8,464 nucleotides of DNA from Hyphomicrobiales bacterium. GTDB taxonomy: Bacteria; Pseudomonadota; Alphaproteobacteria; Rhizobiales; S144-35. The notes beneath the pieces are model-generated. The model was not told the DNA's origin and ran no database searches. It worked only from the letters and a program-made list of their open reading frames with translations. Within the stretch, counting starts at the first letter, position 1; each line of letters starts with the position of its first letter. The position numbers were made by a program, and so were the translations under genes. The stretch is taken from contig WGBT01000401.1 of the NCBI GenBank assembly GCA_015494185.1, positions 1 to 8,464 of the forward strand. The letters run 5' to 3'. Below, one piece after another: positions 1-5,174 of this stretch.

Positions 1-494
1 GAAACCACGCTGAAGCCGGACCGGCCCAGATCTTCGGCCAGTTTATGGGCAAATTTGCGGTTGATGGCGGAAGCATTGCGTGAGCCGACGATGGCGATCA
101 TGGGCGCCTGCAACACCTCGGTGCGGCCTTTGACATAGATCAGGGGCGGCGGCGCGTCGAGATGGCTGAGCCAGGGCGGATATTCCGGTTCGCCAAGGGC
201 GATGAGGCGGGCTTTCAACCGGCGCGCTGTGCTCAATTCTTTGGCGGCTTGCGCTTGGCTGCAGATTTTGATGGTGCTGGCGCGGCCGCCGCGTTTGGCG
301 AGTTCGGGCAAGGCTTGCAGCGCGGCTTCGGCCCCGCCATAATGGTTGATCAAATCCCGAAAGGTGACCGGGCCGACATTTTGCGAACGGATCAGGCGCA
401 GCCAGGCGAGGCGTTGCTGGTCGGACAGGCGCTGGCTTGGAGCAGGCACGACACTTGGTTTTGCGGATTTTGCGTTTTGATCAAACAGCCCCAT
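1..494 (-). CDS. dprA: DNA-processing protein DprA (5' part, runs off the left edge)
   Basis: DprA (Smf) binds single-stranded DNA and loads RecA onto it during natural transformation; it acts in the cytoplasm. The 164 visible residues start MGLFDQNAKS. They contain the N-terminal helical region (RLAWLRLIRSQNVGPVTFRD at about residues 28-47, then HYGGAEAAL), the GEPEYPPWL motif (101-109), PPPLIYVKG (115-123) and the start of the Rossmann-like DprA core, IAIVGSRNAS (133-142). These match the usual order in DprA. The later core, including the SGLARGID region, lies outside the window. The ATG at 494-492 is preceded by GAGGAA (plus-strand 503-508) with 8-base spacing, inside the end of plsY, so the two genes are probably co-transcribed and translationally close. 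The identification is firm. Whether the organism is naturally competent cannot be told, since many non-competent bacteria keep dprA. Confidence 0.93.
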   Translation of the reverse strand, partial: MGLFDQNAKSAKPSVVPAPSQRLSDQQRLAWLRLIRSQNVGPVTFRDLINHYGGAEAALQALPELAKRGGRASTIKICSQAQAAKELSTARRLKARLIALGEPEYPPWLSHLDAPPPLIYVKGRTEVLQAPMIAIVGSRNASAINRKFAHKLAEDLGRSGFSVV

Positions 495-499
495 CGGGT

Positions 500-1132
500 T
501 TATTCCTCAGCTTTTTTAAAGCCGATTTTGGCTTCGGTTCCAGCCAGCAGACGGGAAATATTGCCGCGATGTTTGAAGTAAAGCAGCAAAGTCATGAGCA
601 GCGCCAAAAACGCGGCCGCAGGTGCCTCCCAGGCATAAAGCAGGATCGGGGCGGTGAGGCTGGCGAGCAGGGCGGACAGCGAAGAATAGCGGGTGAAGAG
701 GGCAACGCCCAACCAGATGAGACAGAACAACAAGGCCACCGGCCAAGCCAGCCCCAACAACACCCCGATATAGGTGGCCACGCCCTTGCCGCCCCTGAAT
801 TTCAGCCATATTGGATAAAGATGTCCCAAAAAGGCGCCAAACCCTCCAGCCAGTGCGGCTGCGGTGTCCAACCAGTTATAAGCCAGCAGCACCGGTGCTG
901 TGCCTTTGAGAATATCCAAGATCAAGGTTGCCGCCGCAACCGCCTTGTTGCCAGTGCGCAGCACATTGGTTGCGCCAATATTGCCCGAACCGATCTGGCG
1001 CACATCTCCCAGGCCAAACAGCCGTGACAGCAACAGGCCAAATGGAATGGCGCCAAACATGTAACCAAGAATAAGCCCCTCTAGCGAGGCCAGGGAAAAA
1101 AGCTGCTCCATATGCCCAACATGCCCAACCAT
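500..1132 (-). CDS. plsY: Glycerol-3-phosphate acyltransferase PlsY (acyl-phosphate dependent)
   Basis: PlsY is an inner-membrane enzyme that transfers an acyl chain from acyl-phosphate to sn-glycerol 3-phosphate, giving lysophosphatidic acid, the first step of phospholipid synthesis with the PlsX pathway. All family motifs are visible: SGSGNIGATNVLRTG (residues 48-61), FLGHLYPIW (101-109), the phosphate-binding FRGGKGVAT (112-120) and HRGNISRLLAGTEAK (188-202). These are separated by hydrophobic helices at about 13-35, 63-87, 121-145 and 152-186. The length of 210 residues is normal. The span given is the longest open frame. A second in-frame ATG at 1111 (protein MEQLFS...) gives 203 residues and fits the N-terminus of relatives better. 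Neither start has a clear Shine-Dalgarno sequence, so the start is uncertain. dprA follows after 5 bases. No promoter is obvious upstream. Confidence 0.95.
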   Translation of the reverse strand: MVGHVGHMEQLFSLASLEGLILGYMFGAIPFGLLLSRLFGLGDVRQIGSGNIGATNVLRTGNKAVAAATLILDILKGTAPVLLAYNWLDTAAALAGGFGAFLGHLYPIWLKFRGGKGVATYIGVLLGLAWPVALLFCLIWLGVALFTRYSSLSALLASLTAPILLYAWEAPAAAFLALLMTLLLYFKHRGNISRLLAGTEAKIGFKKAEE

Positions 1133-1375
1133 TGGAAATGCCCATGAAATTCAATCGCAAACGGCGTGTGCCAATGAGGTAACCATAGGGTTGGCATCGA
1201 TGCAAGGAAGAAGAAAAGGGGAAGCCGCAAGTGCTGTGCCGCGTGGGGGGTGAAGGGTAACGGGGTTGTGAACATGGTTGTCAATACGAGTTCAGCGGTT
1301 TGGCTATGATTATTGCCGCGGTGACTTTATGGAGATAAAGATTGGATTGAAAGATGAGGGAATTTAAATAAGCTT

Positions 1376-2353
1376 ATGATAATGCATGACTTCAGCAAAT
1401 GGGTGCGAGGGGCAAGTTTGGTTTGCCTCGGACTGGCGGGTGTGGGCTGGGCGGTCTTATCCGTGCGCGAGGACACCGTTCCTGCCATTTCCGTCAAGCC
1501 GGCTCAAGCCTCTTCCGTTTCCATCTCGGCCCCAAAGGCCGAAGAGCCCTATCGGTCTGGCTGGGTGCGGGGCAAGAACTTTCAGGCGCGGTTGACATTG
1601 GCTTCACCAGAACTGCCGGCGCGTCTGATGGGAGACGTTGCGAAAACTGAACGTCTGGCGGGGCTTCACATCCGGCTTGAGAAGAAATGGAAGACTTATT
1701 GGCGCTCCCCTGGTTCTTCCGGTTTTCCGCCGCGTTTTGACTGGTCTGGCTCTGAGAATATCAAATCGATTGAGCTTCTGTGGCCGGCGCCCCAGCGCTA
1801 TATCGATAAATATGCGGTCACCATTGGCTACAAGGATGAGGTGGTAATCCCCATCAAATTGGTGCTTCGCAACCCCAGCAAGCCAGCGGTTTTGAAGTTG
1901 CGGCTGGAATTTGGGGTTTGTGACTATATCTGCATTCAGGCCGAGGCGGCATTGCGGGCCGATATTCCGCCGCCGGGCACGGCGCCCGAACAGCCTTATA
2001 CGGATAGTCTGATTGGCTATTTCTACCGGCAGGTGCCCAAAGCCCTGCAAACGGATGCTGCCCTGAAAGTCGTCGATGTGCGCGTGACGGGGACCAAGGG
2101 CGCTGAACGGCTGGTGATCGAGGCGCGCTATCCAAAAGGAGCGAAAAAACGTGAGTTATTTGTGGAAGCCAGCCCAGATCTTTATCTGGATACTCCCAAA
2201 CGCCTTTCAGAGCAGGAGAAGGCCGGAGCGCTGACCCGGTTTGCAATTGATTTATCGCGGGCTGGGGGAGGTGCGGCCTTGAAAGGCCGGGAATTGACTT
2301 TGACGCTGGTCAGCGAAAAAGCTCAAGGGGAAACCCATTGGCGATTGAAGTGA
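1376..2353 (+). CDS. Stand-alone DsbD N-terminal-domain-like protein, membrane anchored
   Basis: This 325-residue protein resembles the periplasmic N-terminal domain of thiol:disulfide interchange protein DsbD (DsbD_N type). In DsbD that domain receives electrons through a cysteine pair and passes them to periplasmic partners. Residues 12-30 form one hydrophobic segment after a short basic N-terminus, so it is probably a signal anchor or signal peptide; C17 is not in a lipobox. The domain follows, with WKTYWRSPG (105-113), DWSGS (122-126), LWPAP (135-139), IGYKDEVVIP (150-159) and FGVCDYICIQAEA (179-191). C182 and C186 form a CX3C pair, the likely redox centre. The electron-carrying membrane domain and the C-terminal thioredoxin domain of full DsbD are absent. 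GAGGG at 1356-1360 is rather far (15 bases) from the ATG at 1376, and an ATG two codons later (1382) is equally possible. Its redox partner is not in the window. The domain assignment is fairly sure; the function is inferred. Confidence 0.82.
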   Translation: MIMHDFSKWVRGASLVCLGLAGVGWAVLSVREDTVPAISVKPAQASSVSISAPKAEEPYRSGWVRGKNFQARLTLASPELPARLMGDVAKTERLAGLHIRLEKKWKTYWRSPGSSGFPPRFDWSGSENIKSIELLWPAPQRYIDKYAVTIGYKDEVVIPIKLVLRNPSKPAVLKLRLEFGVCDYICIQAEAALRADIPPPGTAPEQPYTDSLIGYFYRQVPKALQTDAALKVVDVRVTGTKGAERLVIEARYPKGAKKRELFVEASPDLYLDTPKRLSEQEKAGALTRFAIDLSRAGGGAALKGRELTLTLVSEKAQGETHWRLK

Positions 2354-2377
2354 GGCCCACTAAAAGGTAAAAGTTTT

Positions 2378-2414
2378 CTCTCAACCTGAGGATGGGCAAG
2401 GTCTCATCATGGAA
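2378..2414. repeat. Degenerate relative of the 2848-2980 inverted-repeat element
   Basis: Positions 2397-2414 (CAAGGTCTCATCATGGAA) match 2953-2970 of the large inverted repeat at 16 of 18 bases. Just before it, 2378-2392 (TTTTCTCTCAACCTG) resembles the complement of that element's inner right arm (TTTTCCTCAACC), and TGAGGA recurs in the same order. It could be a copy of the same element with the centre lost. The resemblance is short and needs a genome-wide comparison. It lies between the DsbD-like gene and the DUF6460 gene. Confidence 0.4.
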
Positions 2415-2433
2415 GATAGAAGCAGATAGAAGC
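2414..2433. repeat. Perfect 10-base tandem duplication
   Basis: AGATAGAAGC occurs twice head to tail at 2414-2423 and 2424-2433, in the untranslated stretch before the DUF6460-type gene. It looks like simple slippage or a local duplication; no function is evident. Confidence 0.6.
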
Positions 2434-2490
2434 GAAGAATAAAGCCTTGGCATAGGCAAACCGCAACGGCAGGATTTGAAAGGCGGGGAT

Positions 2491-2766
2491 ATGGCGAAAA
2501 TCGAAGACATCCTTGGCGGCAGTCCTGTGGCCATCCTTGTCAAGCTGGCCATCGTTTCGATTGTAGTGGGGGTGATTTTATCGGCCACCGGGTTGCAGCC
2601 TTTCGATGTGCTGCATGGCGTCAAACGTTTGCTGATCGAATTTTACAATCTTGGCTGGGATGCTGTTGAACAGGTGCTAAGCTGGCTGTTGACCGGTGCG
2701 GTGATCGTCATTCCGGTCTGGCTCTTGATCCGTTTGCTAAGCGCAGGATCAAAACGAAAGTCATAA
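2491..2766 (+). CDS. Small two-helix membrane protein, DUF6460-like
   Basis: This 91-residue protein is of the DUF6460 type, known from alphaproteobacteria and without an assigned function. It begins MAKIEDILGGSPVAILVKLA. There are two hydrophobic segments, at about residues 13-33 (AILVKLAIVSIVVGVILSAT) and 65-84 (WLLTGAVIVIPVWLLIRLL). Between them is an amphipathic stretch with the conserved-looking GLQPFDVLHGVKRLL (34-48), and the C-terminus is basic (GSKRKS), presumably facing the cytoplasm. The frame is open from a TTG at 2476, but the ATG at 2491 is preferred: a purine-rich GGCGGGG stands directly upstream, and family members start with a short segment before LGGSP. The gene stands alone, 137 bases after the DsbD-like gene and 334 bases before sucD, with related repeats on both sides. 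The family call comes from recognition of the LGGSP...PFD...GAVIVIPVWL pattern, not from a search. Confidence 0.8.
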   Translation: MAKIEDILGGSPVAILVKLAIVSIVVGVILSATGLQPFDVLHGVKRLLIEFYNLGWDAVEQVLSWLLTGAVIVIPVWLLIRLLSAGSKRKS

Positions 2767-2847
2767 GCTCTTGTTGAAATGATAAAAGCCGGCATTTGAG
2801 CTGACACATAGTGACCGGTTTACGTGTGCCCTTTCTGGCCTAAACCT

Positions 2848-2980
2848 GTCCTTACTTTCCATGGAAGCGGTTTTGCATTTTCCGCAACCTTGTCAAGGGT
2901 GCAACCGCTTCGCGGCCGCTTCAGCGGCCCTTGACAAGGTTGAGGAAAAGGCCAGGGTCTGATCATGGAAAGTTAAGGAC
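2848..2980. repeat. Large nested inverted repeat (palindromic intergenic element)
   Basis: Two pairs of arms are nested. The outer pair is 2848-2863 (GTCCTTACTTTCCATG) with 2964-2980 (CATGGAAAGTTAAGGAC), complementary apart from one extra base. The inner pair is 2878-2899 with 2928-2949, complementary at 21 of 22 positions, with a perfect 15-base core (CAACCTTGTCAAGGG and its complement). Between the two pairs, both sides have exactly 14 unpaired bases. The 28-base centre contains a small hairpin, GCCGC-TTCA-GCGGC (2915-2928). There is no T-run after it, so it is not an ordinary intrinsic terminator. Its form suggests a dispersed palindromic element or a long structured leader of the sucD transcript. 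Confidence 0.85.
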
Positions 2981-3028
2981 GGATGGATGGAGCTGACACT
3001 GTTTGCGGTCTTAGGGATAGGGGGCTGG

Positions 3029-3054
3029 CGGTGAGATGAAGACGGTGAGATGAA
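3029..3054. repeat. 12-base direct repeat with 14-base period in the sucD leader
   Basis: CGGTGAGATGAA is present at 3029-3040 and again at 3043-3054, separated by GA. It lies about 50-70 bases upstream of the sucD start codon. It may be a chance duplication; a role as a repeated binding site is only a possibility. Confidence 0.5.
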
Positions 3055-3100
3055 AGGGACCAGATAATGACAGCAAGGGGCAGGAAAGGGGGGCGTTGCA

Positions 3101-3976
3101 ATGGCAGTGCTTGTTGATGCGCAGACCAAGGTGATCTGTCAGGGCTTTACCGGAGCGCAAGGCACGTTTCATTCCGAACAGGCGATGGCTTATGGCACCC
3201 AGATGGTGGGTGGGGTGACCCCGGGCAAAGGCGGGCAAATACATCTGGGATTGCCGGTTTTCGATACGGTTGCTGAGGCGGTGGCCGAGACGGGGGCCAA
3301 TGCCTCGGTCATCTATGTGCCTCCGGCTTTTGCCGCAGACGCCATTTTGGAAGCGATCGATGCCCGGCTCGATGTTGTCGTATGCATTACGGAAGGCATT
3401 CCAGCGCTTGATATGATCAAGGTCAAACGGGCGCTTTGTGGGACCCAGACTCGATTGATCGGCCCCAATTGCCCGGGGATCATCACCCCGGATGAATGCA
3501 AGATCGGTATCATGCCAGGCCATATTCACAAGCGCGGCTCGGTGGGGATCGTCTCGCGCTCGGGGACGCTGACCTATGAAGCGGTCAAGCAGACCACGGA
3601 TGTTGGGCTTGGTCAGTCGACCTGTATCGGGATCGGCGGGGATCCGGTGCAGGGCATGAATTTCATCGATTGTCTCAAGCTGTTTCTGGCGGATGATGAA
3701 ACCGAAAGCATTGTGATGATTGGTGAGATTGGCGGCACCGCAGAGGAGGAGGCGGCCGCCTTTTTGGCGTCTTCTGCGGTGAAAAAGCCGGTGATTGGTT
3801 TTATTGCCGGGGTTACGGCCCCGCCAGGGCGGCGGATGGGCCATGCTGGCGCCATCATCTCTGGGGGGCAAGGGACCGCGGAAAGTAAAATCGCCGCACT
3901 TCGCAAGGCAGGCGTTCATGTCGCCGATAGTCCTGCCGCACTGGGCACGACATTGCTGGAGGTACTTGGCCGGTAA
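3101..3976 (+). CDS. sucD: Succinyl-CoA synthetase (ADP-forming) alpha subunit
   Basis: SucD is the CoA-binding and phosphohistidine-carrying subunit of succinyl-CoA synthetase. With SucC it converts succinyl-CoA, ADP or GDP and phosphate to succinate, CoA and ATP or GTP in the TCA cycle. The 291-residue length is typical. Visible motifs are the N-terminal Rossmann CoA-binding region, GFTGAQGTFH (15-24) and GGVTPGKGG (37-45); VCITEGIP (94-101); IGPNCPGII (120-128); IVSRSGTLTYE (150-160); GIGGDPVQG (177-185); GEIGG (208-212); and GHAGAIISGG (247-256), with H248 the residue phosphorylated in the family. The ATG at 3101 is preceded by a strong purine-rich site (AAAGGGGGG) about 7 bases away. The gene normally overlaps or directly follows sucC. 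Here sucC is absent and a 334-base gene-free region precedes it. An unrelated membrane gene follows. The sequence itself looks intact and functional. Confidence 0.97.
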   Translation: MAVLVDAQTKVICQGFTGAQGTFHSEQAMAYGTQMVGGVTPGKGGQIHLGLPVFDTVAEAVAETGANASVIYVPPAFAADAILEAIDARLDVVVCITEGIPALDMIKVKRALCGTQTRLIGPNCPGIITPDECKIGIMPGHIHKRGSVGIVSRSGTLTYEAVKQTTDVGLGQSTCIGIGGDPVQGMNFIDCLKLFLADDETESIVMIGEIGGTAEEEAAAFLASSAVKKPVIGFIAGVTAPPGRRMGHAGAIISGGQGTAESKIAALRKAGVHVADSPAALGTTLLEVLGR

Positions 3977-4121
3977 GGTGAAGGAAAGGAGGCCTGCCCA
4001 TTCACGGACTTGTTGTCTCACGCCAGGCTTGCCTGCTTGCGCATTAAGGAAATTTTAGAAAGCCGCATCTAGTCTGCGTTTGCAGGTACAGGTTGTAACG
4101 CAGTTTGGATGGGTGAAAACA

Positions 4122-4790
4122 ATGAGTTTTGGAAAGCGGGGAGCAGACTTAACACAGCATGGCGTTCATATATTGAAAAGACAGATGGGCCCCAATGCTG
4201 GGTTGGCTTATGCTGGAGCCATCAATTCCCAGAACACCGTTATAGAAGAAGACAGTGGGGTAAATCTCTTATTCTACACAGCCATGTATTTTGTGTACAA
4301 TATCATTGTATCTATTTTGCTTTATCTTTTTCTTGCCGTTTTAGCGGGAGGCATCAAGATCCTCGAAATTCTTGAATTCAATGATATTGTGACAAAGGTC
4401 ATAGTTCTTTTATTGGTTCTTGGGGGGTATTTTGTTGGTTTTGCTGCAAGTTTGTTTGGAGGCGTGTTGGCCACATCTTATCATTTCCTCGTTCGGCATG
4501 GCCGACTGTTTCGCGACAATGAGCGCAAGCTATTGGTTGGCTTGATTATTTTGACCAGTTTGTTGCTCCTCATGATTGCAATAATGCTGTTGTTTTTCCT
4601 AGATCCCGCATTTGGGATGTATTGGCAGCAACTCCTTAGTGGTAAGGACTCTGTGGAGATTGCCGGTTTGGTGATCGGGGGATTTGTTGGCTTTGCCTTT
4701 ACAATATGGTTGGCTTGGCTGGTATTGAATTTGGGGTTTGGCTGGCTTACGCGCAAGGCCTTCGCCAAGAAGCTCGCTTCTGTGTATTAG
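4122..4790 (+). CDS. Hypothetical membrane protein with about four transmembrane helices
   Basis: I do not recognise this family. The 222-residue protein starts MSFGKRGADLTQHG, and a polar N-terminus of about 45 residues is followed by hydrophobic stretches at about 49-78, 90-118, 136-160 and 178-205. A basic segment (RHGRLFRDNERK, 125-136) separates the second and third, and the C-terminus is basic (RKAFAKK). No catalytic or binding motif is visible. The frame is open from a TTG at 4080 and passes a GTG at 4113. The ATG at 4122 is chosen because it starts the FGKRG-like N-terminus; the Shine-Dalgarno sequence is weak at all three. Base composition is clearly AT-richer than in sucD and sucA, with many TTT, TTA and ATT codons, which suggests recent acquisition or weak selection. 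It interrupts the usual sucD-sucA adjacency and is followed by a probable terminator. It is probably a real gene: the frame is long, strongly hydrophobic and patterned. Confidence 0.72.
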   Translation: MSFGKRGADLTQHGVHILKRQMGPNAGLAYAGAINSQNTVIEEDSGVNLLFYTAMYFVYNIIVSILLYLFLAVLAGGIKILEILEFNDIVTKVIVLLLVLGGYFVGFAASLFGGVLATSYHFLVRHGRLFRDNERKLLVGLIILTSLLLLMIAIMLLFFLDPAFGMYWQQLLSGKDSVEIAGLVIGGFVGFAFTIWLAWLVLNLGFGWLTRKAFAKKLASVY

Positions 4791-4880
4791 CCATGGGTGC
4801 CCCTCTGATTTCACGCTAGGATACACACTATAAAGAGAAATGTTTGGGGGCCTTCTTAAGCCCCTGAAGACATGAAAGAA

Positions 4881-4927
4881 ATGAGCCCCGAAATGAGCCT
4901 ATGAAATAGGGGCTCATAATCTTTTTT
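4881..4927 (+). terminator. Probable intrinsic terminator after the membrane-protein gene
   Basis: ATGAGCCCC (4881-4889) is perfectly complementary to GGGGCTCAT (4909-4917), and a T-rich run (CTTTTTT, 4921-4927) follows. A second, tighter hairpin uses the same 3' strand: ATGAG+CCTAT (4893-4902) pairs with ATAGG+CTCAT (4906-4910 and 4913-4917), with a GAA loop and a two-base bulge. Either form would place a stem directly before the U-run. It would end the transcript of the upstream gene and isolate sucA. Confidence 0.65.
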
Positions 4928-4942
4928 ATGATTCTCTCATCG

Positions 4943-4970
4943 TTTGAGTTACTTCCTGCCGTGTCATAAT
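4943..4970 (+). promoter_or_regulatory. Possible sigma-70 type promoter upstream of sucA
   Basis: TTTGAG (4943-4948) and CATAAT (4965-4970) are spaced 16 bases apart, just downstream of the terminator. An alternative pair is TTGAAG (5070-5075) with TAGATT (5092-5097), also 16 bases apart and nearer the start codon. Both are matches by eye to loose consensus elements, so confidence is low. Confidence 0.25.
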
Positions 4971-5174
4971 CCCTCCGCACTGATGTTCTTTCATTAGACA
5001 ATAAAATAAAAGGTGACAGCGGCAGACCGCTTCGCTGCGGTGACCGGTTTTGTTGAACGAAGCCGCCTCTTGAAGGCTTTTCTAAAGTATTTAGATTTAG
5101 AATCCATACAAATTGTCGCAGCCGCGGCACTTCAGACAGTCACTTCAGACAATCATGTTCAAAGTTTGCCAAAG

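Larger units (their letters stand above)
2767..3100. other. 334-base gene-free stretch upstream of sucD
   Basis: I see no gene here and no remnant of sucC, which usually stands directly before sucD. The stretch holds a large inverted repeat (2848-2980), a 10-base direct repeat GAGCTGACAC on either side of it (2798-2807 and 2990-2999), and a 12-base repeat CGGTGAGATGAA at 3029-3040 and 3043-3054. The sucD promoter should lie here, but no convincing -35/-10 pair stands out. Confidence 0.6.
4791..5174. other. 384-base stretch between the membrane gene and sucA
   Basis: No independent gene is convincing here. It contains a GGGGC/GCCCC mini-hairpin (4847-4864), a probable terminator (4881-4927), a possible promoter at 4943-4970, a short hairpin ACCGC-TTCGCT-GCGGT (5026-5041), and an in-frame extension of sucA open back to a GTG at 5013. 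The sucA promoter and leader should lie between about 4930 and 5170. Confidence 0.55.

Noticed and set aside
437..1027. 196-codon plus-strand frame opposite plsY and dprA
   Set aside because: Its protein is Gln/Arg/Gly-rich and shows no motif, whereas the minus strand carries clear PlsY motifs.
1081..1284. 67-codon minus-strand frame reaching into the divergent gap upstream of plsY
   Set aside because: It overlaps the plsY start in another frame, has low-complexity hydrophobic and Trp/Pro/His-rich content, and has no visible ribosome-binding site or recognised family.
1278..1310. Promoter for the DsbD-like gene from TTGTCA and TATGAT
   Set aside because: The spacing is 21 bases, too long for a normal sigma-70 promoter, and no better-spaced -35 partner was found.
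2848..2980. The large palindrome as an intrinsic terminator of the DUF6460 gene
   Set aside because: Neither side of the inverted repeat is followed by a T-run, and the arms are far longer than in ordinary terminators.
3067..3117. Tiny 16-codon upstream reading frame overlapping the sucD start (leader peptide)
   Set aside because: No Shine-Dalgarno sequence is evident, the frame is short enough to be chance, and the peptide has no run of regulatory codons.
3011..4021. Long open frame (336 codons) on the minus strand opposite sucD
   Set aside because: It lies fully antisense to a well-supported sucD, its protein is rich in Arg, His and Pro with no recognisable domain, and such frames are common opposite G+C-rich genes.
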